From contig JAKSZP010018565.1 in the NCBI GenBank assembly GCA_022478985.1, forward strand, positions 62,001 to 126,000: a stretch of 64,000 nt of DNA, written 5' to 3'. Position 1 is the first letter of the stretch, and each line of letters opens with the position of its first letter. The translations under genes and the position numbers were made by a program. Positions 55,760 through 64,000 of this stretch are shown here, piece after piece. The notes below the pieces were generated by a model. The model was not told the origin of the DNA. It did not search any database and worked only from the letters and a program-made list of their open reading frames with translations. Source of the DNA: Massospora cicadina. Its lineage: Eukaryota > Entomophthoromycota > Entomophthoromycetes > Entomophthorales > Entomophthoraceae.

Positions 55760-56160
55760 TTACAAATTTTTATTTAAAATCGAAGCTGCACAAGCCCCCA
55801 ATAGTGCAAGCTTGCCAAAGTGCTAATTTATGGGGATTGCAGAAATACAAAAGAGCTTGGTGATCTGTACGCACAGTTAACTCATGTTGAGCACCCTGTA
55901 ACAGATACCTCTAATAAGTCAATGCTCATGCTACGGCTGCCAACTCCTTATTGTAGATGGCCCAGGTTTCCCTGTAGAGGAAATTTTTGGGAAAAGTAGG
56001 CGACCAGATGTTCCAAGCCGTTGTGCTCCTGGAGCAGAACCGCCCCCACTGCAACTGATGAGGCATCGCATGCAATGATATACAGCTTGGCAGAATCTGC
56101 GTGTTTCAGGATGGGTGGGATAAAAACACCTCTTTGATTGGCTTGAATGCCTGCTGGCAC
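55760..56160 (-). pseudogene. RNase H of element 4
   Basis: KLYIIACDASSVAVGAVLLQ (first Asp), HLVAYFSQKFPLQGNL, then in other frames QHELTVRTDHQALLYF (about 55895-55845). Stops near 55930. Order and motifs are those of chromoviruses. Confidence 0.82.
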
Positions 56161-56199
56161 TCAGGTGTATAATGAAAAGGCACATTATTGCCAGTGAGG

Positions 56200-56988
56200 G
56201 GGTGGAGTGGGGCAGCTAACCGGGAAAGGGCTGGGGAAAATTTCTTTAGGAAAATAATGGTGCCCAAGGAACTCCATAATTGTTTCTGCGTTGTCGGAGT
56301 TGGCCATTCACGGATGGCATCCAACTTATTAGGGGGAATCGCGTAGCCATCCTTAAGGACTAGGTTCCTGAGAAAGGTAACTTCCTCCTTATAGAACTCA
56401 CACTTGGAAGGCTTGACAAACAAGCCCGCCTTGTGCAAAGCAGCCACAACCGCTTCTAAGTCTTTAGCGTTTTGTTTGAGAGTTGGGGAGTGAACCAAGA
56501 TGTTATCAATATATGCGATGCGCAGGTTAACTGGAGGTCACCCAGTACACTGTCAATCGTTTCATTATAATGTAGTGGGCGCATTCTTTAACCCAAAGGC
56601 ATTATGCGGAATTGAAAAATGCCTCGCTTTGTTTGGATAATGGTAATTATTCTTGCTCTTCCATCATCCAAATATGGTTAAAGGTATTGATAAGATCCAG
56701 CTTAGAGAACACACAAGATTTAGCGATTACTTGGCTTATCATCTGCTCCAAAGGCAGGGGGTAGGGATCATGAACTGTAACTTTGTTTAAGTGTTCATAA
56801 TCCACGCAGGAATGGAGGATCCCCTCGGCCTTCTTGGCAAAAACGATGATAGAAGCAACTGGTGACGTCTCTAAATAACCACCCTTTTTAAGTATATCTT
56901 CTAACCAAGTGTTAAGACCAACCTCCTCCTCTGCTGAATGTGTAAATACAAGGGACATTTGAAATTTACCAACTGCACCATTGTTCAA
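56200..56988 (-). pseudogene. reverse transcriptase of element 4
   Basis: LNTWLEDILKKGGYLETS, SCVDYEHLNKVTVHDPYPLP, VFSKLDLINTFNHIWM (first Asp kept), then a broken stretch, AYIDNILVH where the catalytic YIDD has become YIDN (about 56515-56505), AALHKAGLFVKPSKCEFYKE and GYAIPPNKLDAIREWPTP. A frameshift lies near 56640 and a stop near 56500. Loss of the second catalytic Asp alone would inactivate it. Confidence 0.9.
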
Positions 56989-57399
56989 AATCCTAAGTCA
57001 AATTTAGTGTGAGAGGGAAGACAGTCTGCCTTCTCAGATTTGAAGATACTTTGATAGTGCATCAAATCTTCAGGGAAATCTGATGGAAAGCCTGCAGGGA
57101 AACGAGGGAGGTAATAGAGATGCGGACTTGAGTTTTCTTAAGGGTGTCAAGTAAAGGAAATTCTCCCTCCTTTTATCTTAAACAAATAAAAACATATTTT
57201 ACTCCAGGTGAATTCTAACATGCTGTTGGTGCCACCATCTGACCCCCAAGGTTACTGGAAACACCAAGTTTGGGGTTTTTTGAGAGCCAATTGAAAAAGA
57301 TAAAATGATGTAATGAGAAAGGTACCGGCTGTTGGACTAAATATGAGGTCTGGGAGGCTGATGAAGCAACCATCACCAAAGGACTACGTCCAGGTCCAA

Positions 57400-58382
57400 C
57401 TCCAATTGTTAGGCTAACTCAATGTTCATAAAATCACCAGTGGCTCTGGTATCCACAATAGCCTCAGATGAGACATGGTGAGATCGATACTAATATTCAT
57501 AGGTAATAAGAAATAAGCAAAGTTTTGTTTATTGGAAGATTTGGTCTTTTCTGTTGTAACTGAAAAAATGGCAGGTAAATTAGGGAAGGTTGGGGGCCTT
57601 TTCAGGAGTAAATTTGGGAAGAACAAGGGCTTGGGAACTGGCTTTTTCCATCAGGGCTTTTACTGATTCATTAACAGGTGAACCAGGGTAACTAAACTCT
57701 GACGAAGAAGTAGTGACAGGCTCTGAGGCCGAGACTAATACTTTTCAATGGTAAGAACTGCATCCACATATCACCGTTGGGTAGTCCTATCATAAAATTT
57801 CTCCTTTCTAGCGGGAAGTATAGCGAGGGGAGGCGTTAATAGTGGTTGCAGCGTTACATATTTGATCCACCGTCCCTTTAGAGGTGGACCAAACCTCATG
57901 TTGGGCAGAGGCCAAATCCAACCTTGATCTAAGGATTGCTGAAGCATATTATTAGGGAGATCCAGTGTGGGAGCCTGTTCGTGGAAGGTAGAGATTATAG
58001 AAGCCAAGCTGGGAGCTTCAGCCATAGTTAAACAATTGGAATAAACAGTCTAAGCGCGACACAGGGGTTTCAAAGCAGCCAATATGACAGCAATCAGAGA
58101 GGTAGGATCCCCCACTTGTGAAGTAGAACGCAGAAGTTCTTGTACCCACTGATGGTCATCCCCTTCTACCATGTCCAACAGAGCGACCCCTTATTGGGAA
58201 TGGGATAAAGCAGCGGCATTGTTAAGGGTAATAGCAGAACGCATTTGCACCTCAGCAAGGGCGTCAAGAACCTGATTAACAATATCTCAGGAAGAAACAC
58301 TTGATTTTCCTTCTTGAATATTAGGTGGGAGAGAGGTAGTAATTCACAAGGATCTGCTGGCCTGAAGAAGTTTCTCCAAGGT
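57400..58382 (-). pseudogene. gag and protease of element 4
   Basis: Gag-like helical sequence continues in the frame of the upstream membrane protein: VLDALAEVQMRSAITLNNAA (about 58260-58205), QWVQELLRSTSQVGDPTSLI (about 58150-58095), then MAEAPSLASIISTFHEQAPT (58025-57965). The protease site appears as VDTRATGDF (about 57457-57430), with the DTG Gly changed to Arg. Several stops. The capsid part is short or deleted. Confidence 0.6.
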
Positions 58383-59198
58383 TTAGCGAATACTACCCAC
58401 AAAATTGGCAAATGACCAAAGAAACAATAAAAAGCAGACTACTGACTGCACGTTCATTTGGTAAAGGGTAACCACTGCAGCGCCCACCTCGAAGAGAAGG
58501 GCGGAAATGGCATTAAATAATGGTTGGTCAATTATGTCATAAAAACGGCAGAAGAAGTTTAGATTAACCTGCGAGTCAGGAGGCGTGAGCACCCAAAAGG
58601 CAAGCCAGAATGCCAGGGGCATTGCCGCTTGTACGACGTTATATGGAGCTGCAACTTGGGAAATGATAGCTTGTTGGTATAGAACAATAGTGAAAAAAAC
58701 TTGGAAATGAACCAAATGGAAACAAACCCAGACACCGGGGGTCTCACTGCAGGGGATTGTAACACTGAGATAGTTTCTACAGGGTTGCTGGTAGGTGGGT
58801 TTTAATAAAACTGAGGAGACAAGGGGGTGGATCCTTGCTTGGAAATGGTGGATGTAAGGCCACAATATACCAGTATATTGATGGAGGATAGTTGCAATAA
58901 GGGGGTTGAATTTCCAGAAGTGTCTTGATCGTTGAATCCAGTTGATAATGGTGGGATTTATTGTAATCATCAAAACTAGTAATGCCCATCCAGTGTAGGG
59001 ACTGTCAGGCCACCAGGGTAATGTCATCAGGACTTCAGCAAGAAGGATATCAGTGAAGTAAAAATTGATAGTTTGTGGAAGAAATTTATTGAAAGAAAAA
59101 TGAAGAAAATTGACCAACAATTTTCTCATTGTGATTAAACTGATTAAATAGTGTTCAATTATGTGGATGCAAGCAGAGATCAGGTCCCTCAAGTTCAA
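58383..59198 (-). CDS. LTR-spanning membrane protein frame (ORF0) of element 4
   Basis: A clean 271-codon frame on the minus strand that starts in the 5' LTR, crosses its end (58535) at codon 221 and stops at 58383, in frame with the following gag-like sequence. If transcription starts at about 59118, the first usable ATG is codon 58 (59027), giving about 214 residues. Membrane-like segments lie near residues 72-92, 163-183, 190-206 and 250-268 (VVCFLLFLWSFANFVG). W198-x3-W202-x3-P206...C217 matches the frame of element 5, and the LTR end falls 13-15 residues after the Pro in both. Staying open in an otherwise broken element is notable. Function unknown; gag leader, envelope-like or membrane anchor are options. 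Confidence 0.55.
   Translation of the reverse strand: MNLRDLISACIHIIEHYLISLITMRKLLVNFLHFSFNKFLPQTINFYFTDILLAEVLMTLPWWPDSPYTGWALLVLMITINPTIINWIQRSRHFWKFNPLIATILHQYTGILWPYIHHFQARIHPLVSSVLLKPTYQQPCRNYLSVTIPCSETPGVWVCFHLVHFQVFFTIVLYQQAIISQVAAPYNVVQAAMPLAFWLAFWVLTPPDSQVNLNFFCRFYDIIDQPLFNAISALLFEVGAAVVTLYQMNVQSVVCFLLFLWSFANFVGSIR
58523..58533 (-). other. self-priming site of element 4
   Basis: AATTGACCAAC on the minus strand, one base after the LTR. Its exact complement, GTTGGTCAATT, lies in the LTR at 59118-59108 (minus strand), 30 nt after TATTTAAT (59150-59142). The arrangement copies that of element 5. Confidence 0.65.
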
Positions 59199-59963
59199 CC
59201 TAACTAGCGAATTTCTTGAGAAAGGGGTCAGATAATCTCAATGGGATCTGACATCATAATATTCAGTGTTAGGCTGATTTGCTGTCAGTTTATACTTGAA
59301 TGCCTGAACCAAGGCTCAACTGCATTTCCATTGGTTGACGTGATGGCGTCTGGCCTAACATGCAATGGGAATTCCCCAGGCCACCCCATGTAGGGGCAGT
59401 CCTGGTTGGTTGGAAATGGGTTCAGGATGCCCAAACCACCCATGCCTGATCTCAGGGCCATTCATTTGGTCAAATGAGTTACATCAGCTGCAACTCCCAA
59501 TTTACTGGATAGGGGTTTTGAACTGTTGTCAATGGTTTCCAATGATACTATCTGCACGTCAGGGGTCATCACTGATGATTTTGAGAGAGGGTTAGCATTG
59601 GCAATTGTACTGCTGGATGAGTTAAAACTGTCGGTGATTTTGGCCAATAATTTAATCTTTGTCCCTTATTGACTATGTGGTTTCAAATTGTTGTGCTTAA
59701 TTACCATAAGTTTTGGACCCTTCAACTTTGATTTGGTAATCTTGGCGCAGACTTTCTTAATCTTGTGGAAAAGTTCAGCTGAGGTGAGCATGGGTACTGG
59801 GGGAGGAATCTGAAGAGGTAGAGCTGTTACCCAGCGCACATCTACCATGTGGGCAAGGTCACCCTGGGTGATGAGGGGTACAGCCGACCTCTTTGGATCC
59901 TTTTTATCTGGAAACAGGAAGATCGCCTGATCCACGCACAGGGGACATTTCCCTGAACTTACA
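58535..59963 (-). repeat. 5' LTR of element 4
   Basis: 1429 bp. Minus-strand start TGTAAGTTCAGGGAAATG, end TTTTTATGACA. A second conserved frame near its start (59935-59666: KRSAVPLITQGDLAHMVD, ALPLQIPPPVPMLTSAELF) is also recognisable in the 3' LTR (54040-53820). Confidence 0.85.
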
Positions 59964-61084
59964 ATAAACCCTTTCCAGCAAACCTAACGCTTTCTGACTT
60001 CAATGGCTCCCCTCCAGAGATCAGACCAGATATTACTAAAATGAAGTATCAAGATTACTTGGTTCATCTCTTGATTGGGATAGCGCTGATCCCGAAAAAA
60101 TGAGGGTCCTGAAAAAGTGAGGTTTGAGGAACTGACTGACATTACCTCTGGCACTAATGCCAACCTTTTAGCCCACTTTTCATTTCCCTCTCAAGTTTTG
60201 TCCCATGGGTCACTTTTGGTTTCTGAGTCAGATTTGCTAACCCAATCCCAAGACGGTGGCTTGTCATTGCTTAAAAAAGCCTCCCTGTCAAAACCTTCAA
60301 GGGGCAACACCCTACCATCATTTGGCCATCTTCAAAGCTCATGGGTTTGCTCTCCTATGCTGCTCACTGTCAATGACATTTTCTCTAAACCTTACCTGGA
60401 TCTATTGGTGGATAAGGTGATCAAAAGATGCTAGGTTTGGGTGGCAAATGAGTTGAACTGGAAGCTTGAAGAGGCCAAGACCAGAATAGCCAAAATGAAT
60501 AAGGAAATGTGTGAAAGAATAGTGCGGTTTGAGGCAGAGTTGAAGGCCTCCAAGTTGATAATTATCCAGGAATGGAGGCTGCTGGTTGGCCTGCAGGCAG
60601 AGATCTGGTACAAGTCCAAACAGATCAAAAATGCTCAAGATCAACAACTCGCAGCTTAGGCTTGAGTTATCCAACTTCAAGATGATTTACATCAAAACCA
60701 GAATGCAGCTCTATGCCAGCCACCTCAAAAGACTATATTGCTCATCCTGAAGCAGGTCGCAGATCGAGGAGCTTGAAACCACTGTTTTTAAAGAACAATC
60801 CAAGTGCCTTACCACAGAGGCTTACCTCCAAGAGCATGCTGCGCTTAACTGTTGGGGCAACGAATTCTACCAGTAAGATCCCAGCATCGCCCCAATCCGC
60901 AGCACCCCCGCTGTCTATGACTTTACCACTGACAATATTGGGGTGGCCTCATTCCACAGCACTGGCATCAACGACCTGGTCTGCATCAAGCTGAGGCTCT
61001 GTACGCCCCCAAACTTGAGTCCTCCATCTACCTTAACCCTCAAGCCACAATTTGCTCCCCTAAGAAAAGGCTTGGAGGGGGCTA
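59964..61084 (+). pseudogene. coiled-coil protein remnant of element 3, right of the nested insertion
   Basis: Plus-strand frames: 60117-60434 (FEELTDITSGTNANLLAHFS, Ser-rich) and 60441-60659 (NWKLEEAKTRIAKMNKEMCE, RIVRFEAELKASKLIIIQEW, a strong heptad pattern), then KQIKNAQDQQ and LQDDLHQNQ. The heptads suggest a coiled-coil structural protein, perhaps the rest of the element 3 gag. No enzymatic motif. Confidence 0.5.
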
Positions 61085-61636
61085 TGTCAGGGTTCTCCAT
61101 GGTTAAGGTGAAAGCTTTATCCAGGGGAATGACCAATACATTCTTTTGAGGACACAAATCTCAACTGGCCCAATAAGTTCTATAATGGGGTTAAAATCTT
61201 TATTATCAGCAGCTATACAGAATTTGGGGTTTTACATAAATTTTGAAAATCGTTACATTCCCATTTCCTGAGTCATGTGAAGAGGGATCCACTGATCCAG
61301 TCACGAGGGCGGCGAGATCCAAGTAGGGTTTAAAATGTTGGTCTATCCACAAGACCAGGAGAGGTCTTGAATGAATGGGGCCACGACAATCCTTAGGCAC
61401 TGTGTCCCCATGCACCCTATAAAAAGCAATACATTCTAGTTTAATAAAGTACTTTTCAATATGATATAATTTGTCTTACTTTATTTAGTTTTTATTTTTC
61501 TAATTAATAAGGTCTCATCCAACATTGCACCTAAAGCTGCTCTGTGCTCTCGGCTGACCATCGCCTCCTGCAGTCAGTCCCCAAATTAAGTTTCCCAGAA
61601 TTAGCACCAGTGAGCGCATTAGGCGGAAACCCAATA
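61085..61636 (+). repeat. 3' LTR of element 3
   Basis: 552 bp, TGTCAGGGTTCTCCATGG to AAACCCAATA; TATAAAAAG at 61418-61426; CACCAGTGAGCGCA at 61605-61618. Followed by GGTTC. Confidence 0.88.
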
Positions 61637-62870
61637 GGTTCTCCTGTTATGAGCATCTAGTAATTCTATGCTCACACTTCCCCTGCGCATACCACTGAGG
61701 TTTATTGCCCATGATTATGAATCTGAGGCAGCCTTTACACCCATTCAAGTGTTACTGTACCCTATAATTTTAGAGGTGGGATGGTGTGCGCCGCCATTCA
61801 GTGAGTATTGACCTGGAGCAGAACAAGTTGGCCTTTATTTTAAATCTCTTCCAGGTGAAATCCCCTTGTACCCATATTGGCAACAGAAAAACGCTGTGGC
61901 GGCAACAGTGGTCTACTTTTTATACTAGTGCTGTGCCTGAGTTACCTACTTTGTCACATATCTGCGCTTTCTCAAGTCAGTTTTTGACAAAGAAGACATT
62001 AATTGGATGCCTAGTCACTCTGGGTTTAAATTGAGTTTCTAGATGATGATCGACCTTATTTAGATTAATTGCCCCTTATAACATAGACATTTAAGGAAGA
62101 CCAGGCATTAAAAACCTGGATTGATGACATGGTGAAGAAGGGGTGGATGATTAAGAAAACTTCTTTAGGTCCACACCATTAGTTTCTGTGAAGAAACCAT
62201 ATGGCACTCTGAGACTCTTTGTGAACTACAGTCACTTGAACATTTAACAGTCCCAGATCCTTAACCTCTTCCCTTAAAAGCTGCCATTTACCAAGTCAAA
62301 TTCAAGTCAAAGTCTTTATTAAAATTGACCTGGTTTATTGCATTTCAGCAAGTTCATATCAAGCCTGTCCAAGCATAGCAGACAGCAATCTGAACCCAGA
62401 AGGGACTATACAGGTTCAAAGTCATGCCTTTGGCTTTAAAATTGCTCCATCAGTTTTCTAATGTCACATTGATGACGTTTTATTGAATCTCAGGTTTTAC
62501 TGCACAATTGCCTACATGGATAATGTTTAGAATTAATCCACCAATGCAAAGCAGATCGTTAACAATTCTGAGGCTGTGCTTTTAGCCCTTCATAAAGCTG
62601 GGTTAGTTACAAATCTATCTAAATGTGAGTTTAAAAGAATGAAGTTCAATTCCTTAGGGTATGGTACTAAAGGATGGTCATTATATTGTACCTTTAAGGT
62701 TAGAGGACATTTACCCTTGCCCTACCATTGTAACGCAGAAGCAACTACATACCTTCCTGTGGTACCTTTCTTAAATTCTTCACCAGAAAAATCTTAGTTA
62801 GCATCCCTCTTACACCCCTTATTAATAAAATGCCCTTTTTGTTTGTACTCTCAGAGTGCCATCAATTTTT
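61637..62870 (+). pseudogene. protease end, linker and reverse transcriptase of element 6
   Basis: After the target duplication the linker runs LPLRIPLRFIAHDYESEAAF and FDKEDINWMPSHSGFKL. RT pieces: KTWIDDMVKKGWMIKKT (about 62115-62165), VKKPYGTLRLFVNY-like (62190-62230), IKIDLVYC (62315), VMPLALKIAPSVF-like (62425-62460) and IAYMDNV, the YMDD box with Asp changed to Asn (62512-62523). ALHKAGLVTNLSKCEFKRMK (62585-62645) begins the thumb. Very many stops. Confidence 0.82.
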
Positions 62871-63160
62871 GATGCACTAAAAGAAGATATCACTATGTCT
62901 ACTGATTTGCGACATGCTGATGAAGATAAAGCCTTTATTTTGGCTTGCGACGCCTCAGGTATGGCAATTGGTGCAGTCCTTCTTAAAGAACAAGTGAGCC
63001 AAAGACATTCATTATCTTACTTTTACAAAAAGTTTAATTTAACTGAGCGTTATTAGGACATATATGATAAACAGCTAGCCATGGTTGAGTTGTCATTGAT
63101 GCATTGGCGGTTTCTTTTACATAGCTCCAAGCGCCCAGTAATTGTGCGCTAAAATCACAA
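62856..63160 (+). pseudogene. RNase H of element 6
   Basis: KAFILACDASGMAIGAVLLK (first Asp), SLSYFYKKFNLTERY, stop, DIYDKQLAMVELSLMHWRFL (Glu) and the degenerate third block near 63140 (VRxNHNSLNYYY). Confidence 0.85.
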
Positions 63161-63499
63161 TTCTCTTAATTACTATTACAAAACCAACAAAGGTAGCTCA
63201 CAGGCAAACTAGAACTTACCATTAACTGCTAAACTTCAACTTCAAACATGAGTTTTTTAAAGGAGCTTCTCATATTTATACTAGAAATCCTAATTGTATT
63301 CCCATGTTGGGTCCTGTTTTGGATAAAGGCTATGAATTACTCATAGTAATTTCTCCCATAATGGTCATGACCCCTACACCTACTTACGTTGCCACAGTTG
63401 CTTCCCCCTCAAAGCCCAAATACAAATCCTGCAGTTTTATACAATACACTCTATCTCCCTCATTTGACCCTTTATTAAAATTTATCCCTCTAATCCAGT

Positions 63500-64000
63500 T
63501 CTAGCACCCTAACAGAGGATGACTACCTCCTTTATGCTTTTTGGTTTCCCAGTCATCAGAACCTGAGGGTCACAACCACTTGGCAAAGATTGATGTGGGT
63601 AGGCTCCATCTGAAAGGTATTCCAAAAAGAATAGGATAACCCATTTTCACAATAAAATAAGGGTTCCTTATGGTCTGCGTTCTCTTATCATAAATGAAGA
63701 TCTTGGTACCCTGACTGTGGGCATCCTGGTGTTAAGAAATGCGTTAAACTGGTTAAGCATGGGTAAATTTGGTATAGCCTCACAAAGGATATCCCTGCTT
63801 TGATAGAATTGTGTCTTATGTAACCCATTCTATGTCAGATAGAACAGGACGATGTGGTCTTCTCCACTTCCTACAACCAGTGAAGGTCCATGTGCCCCAA
63901 CTTCAGTTAATTTCGTTGTAGGTTTTCCAACGTCAGAGAGGTATGACGTGGTCATGGTAGTGGTGTATCGCTTTACAAAGTATGCCATCTTCATACCCTA
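63500..64000 (+). pseudogene. integrase start of element 6 (truncated by window)
   Basis: Zinc-domain pieces near 63715-63830 (HPGVKKCVKLVKHG in a shifted frame, CLM/CNPF), then SVNFVVGFPTSERYDVVMVV and VYRFTKYAIFIP at the window edge. The first catalytic Asp of SxDF has become Asn (SVNF). Confidence 0.75.

Larger units (their letters stand above)
52652..59963 (-). mobile_element. chromovirus element 4, nested in element 3
   Basis: Two direct repeats of about 1.4 kb, about 52652-54072 and 58535-59963, flank a minus-strand gypsy coding region ending in a chromodomain, so they are its 3' and 5' LTRs. The 5' LTR runs TG...CA (minus strand start TGTAAGTTCAGGG, end TTTTTATGACA). The left outer limit is uncertain by about 15 bp and I could not find a matching target duplication (right flank ATAAA). 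Catalytic residues are lost in RT and integrase, so it is dead. It has no shared primer site but a self-priming signal. Confidence 0.85.
51162..61636 (+). mobile_element. LTR retrotransposon element 3 (no pol), carrying nested element 4
   Basis: LTRs 51162-51729 and 61085-61636, primer site at 51732, perfect duplication GGTTC (51157-51161, 61637-61641). Once element 4 is set aside, about 2 kb of internal sequence remains (51730-52651 and 59964-61084) with no protease, RT or integrase. It therefore appears non-autonomous. Its primer site and LTR-end motif are shared with element 1, so the element 1/2 lineage is its likely helper. A solo LTR of the same family lies at 25510-26077. Confidence 0.88.
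50339..64000 (+). mobile_element. Ty3/gypsy retrotransposon, element 6, split by nested elements 3 and 4
   Basis: The left part (about 50339-51161) has gag-like sequence and a protease; the right part (61637-64000) resumes after the target duplication GGTTC with the protease-RT linker, RT, RNase H and the start of integrase. The element runs out of the window inside the integrase, so its 3' LTR is not visible; its 5' LTR was not identified. Highly degraded, in keeping with being the oldest layer of the nest. Confidence 0.82.

Noticed and set aside
58383..59198. 271-codon membrane frame as a host gene
   Set aside because: Its first 220 codons are repeated in the other LTR of element 4, so it belongs to the element.
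60117..61149. Frames at 60117-60434, 60441-60659 and 60943-61149 as a host coiled-coil gene
   Set aside because: They lie between the element 3 LTRs after removal of element 4, so they are best read as element 3 internal sequence; 60943-61149 runs into the LTR.
1..64000. tRNA, rRNA, CRISPR arrays, bacterial operons or ribosome-binding sites
   Set aside because: None seen; the element types and lack of compact gene order show eukaryotic repeat DNA.

Overview
This window is eukaryotic, AT-rich, repeat-dominated DNA. I find no host gene I can defend. Nearly everything recognisable is a transposable element: Ty3/gypsy LTR retrotransposons, non-LTR (LINE-like) elements, one mariner, and solo LTRs, separated by AT-rich filler. 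Two gypsy elements carry C-terminal chromodomains and Tf1-like self-priming signals, a combination typical of fungi and fish-type chromoviruses. I lean to a filamentous fungus with a large, repeat-rich genome, but cannot name it; the mariner is of the D,D34D type best known from animals. All coding regions carry stops or frameshifts, so the locus is a graveyard, though several elements keep clean target-site duplications (TSDs).

Layout. 1-1006: AT-rich filler. 1007-7221: gypsy element 1 (+), complete, TSD TGGTC, with a dUTPase-like segment between protease and reverse transcriptase. 7430-12661: full-length LINE (-), 19-bp TSD. 12819-14739, 16371-18896, 21196-23169 and 41467-43377: copies of a gag-only (ORF1-only) retroposon family A, whose protein resembles LINE ORF1 and whose 3' tail matches the LINE. 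One copy holds a 618-bp solo LTR. 19061-20935, 48862-49560 and several 27-48-bp micro-insertions belong to a related family B with another 3' tail. 24288-38641: gypsy element 2 (-), TSD YCTTG, into which a solo LTR (25510-26077, TSD CCTAG) and complete chromovirus element 5 (26502-32195, +, TSD ATATC) were inserted. 39922-41230: mariner (-), TA target. 46560-47530: diverged family A relic. 50339-64000: gypsy element 6 (+), split in its protease by element 3 (51162-61636, +, TSD GGTTC; LTRs and priming site but no pol), itself split by chromovirus element 4 (about 52652-59963, -).

How the parts relate. Elements 1, 2 and 3 share an 18-nt primer-binding site (TGGTGCTCAYTACAGGGG), so element 3 probably parasitised the enzymes of the element 1/2 lineage. 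Chromoviruses 4 and 5 lack that site. Instead, the sequence just inside the 5' LTR is complementary to a 10-11-nt stretch about 30 nt downstream of a TATA-like box in the LTR, as expected for Tf1-type self-priming. In both, an open reading frame with several membrane segments starts in the LTR, runs through the LTR end and stops just before gag. The two proteins share a W-x3-W-x3-P...C signature and are the best candidate for an undescribed component here. Families A and B look like non-autonomous retroposons that keep only an RNA-binding zinc-knuckle protein and are mobilised through their 3' tails.
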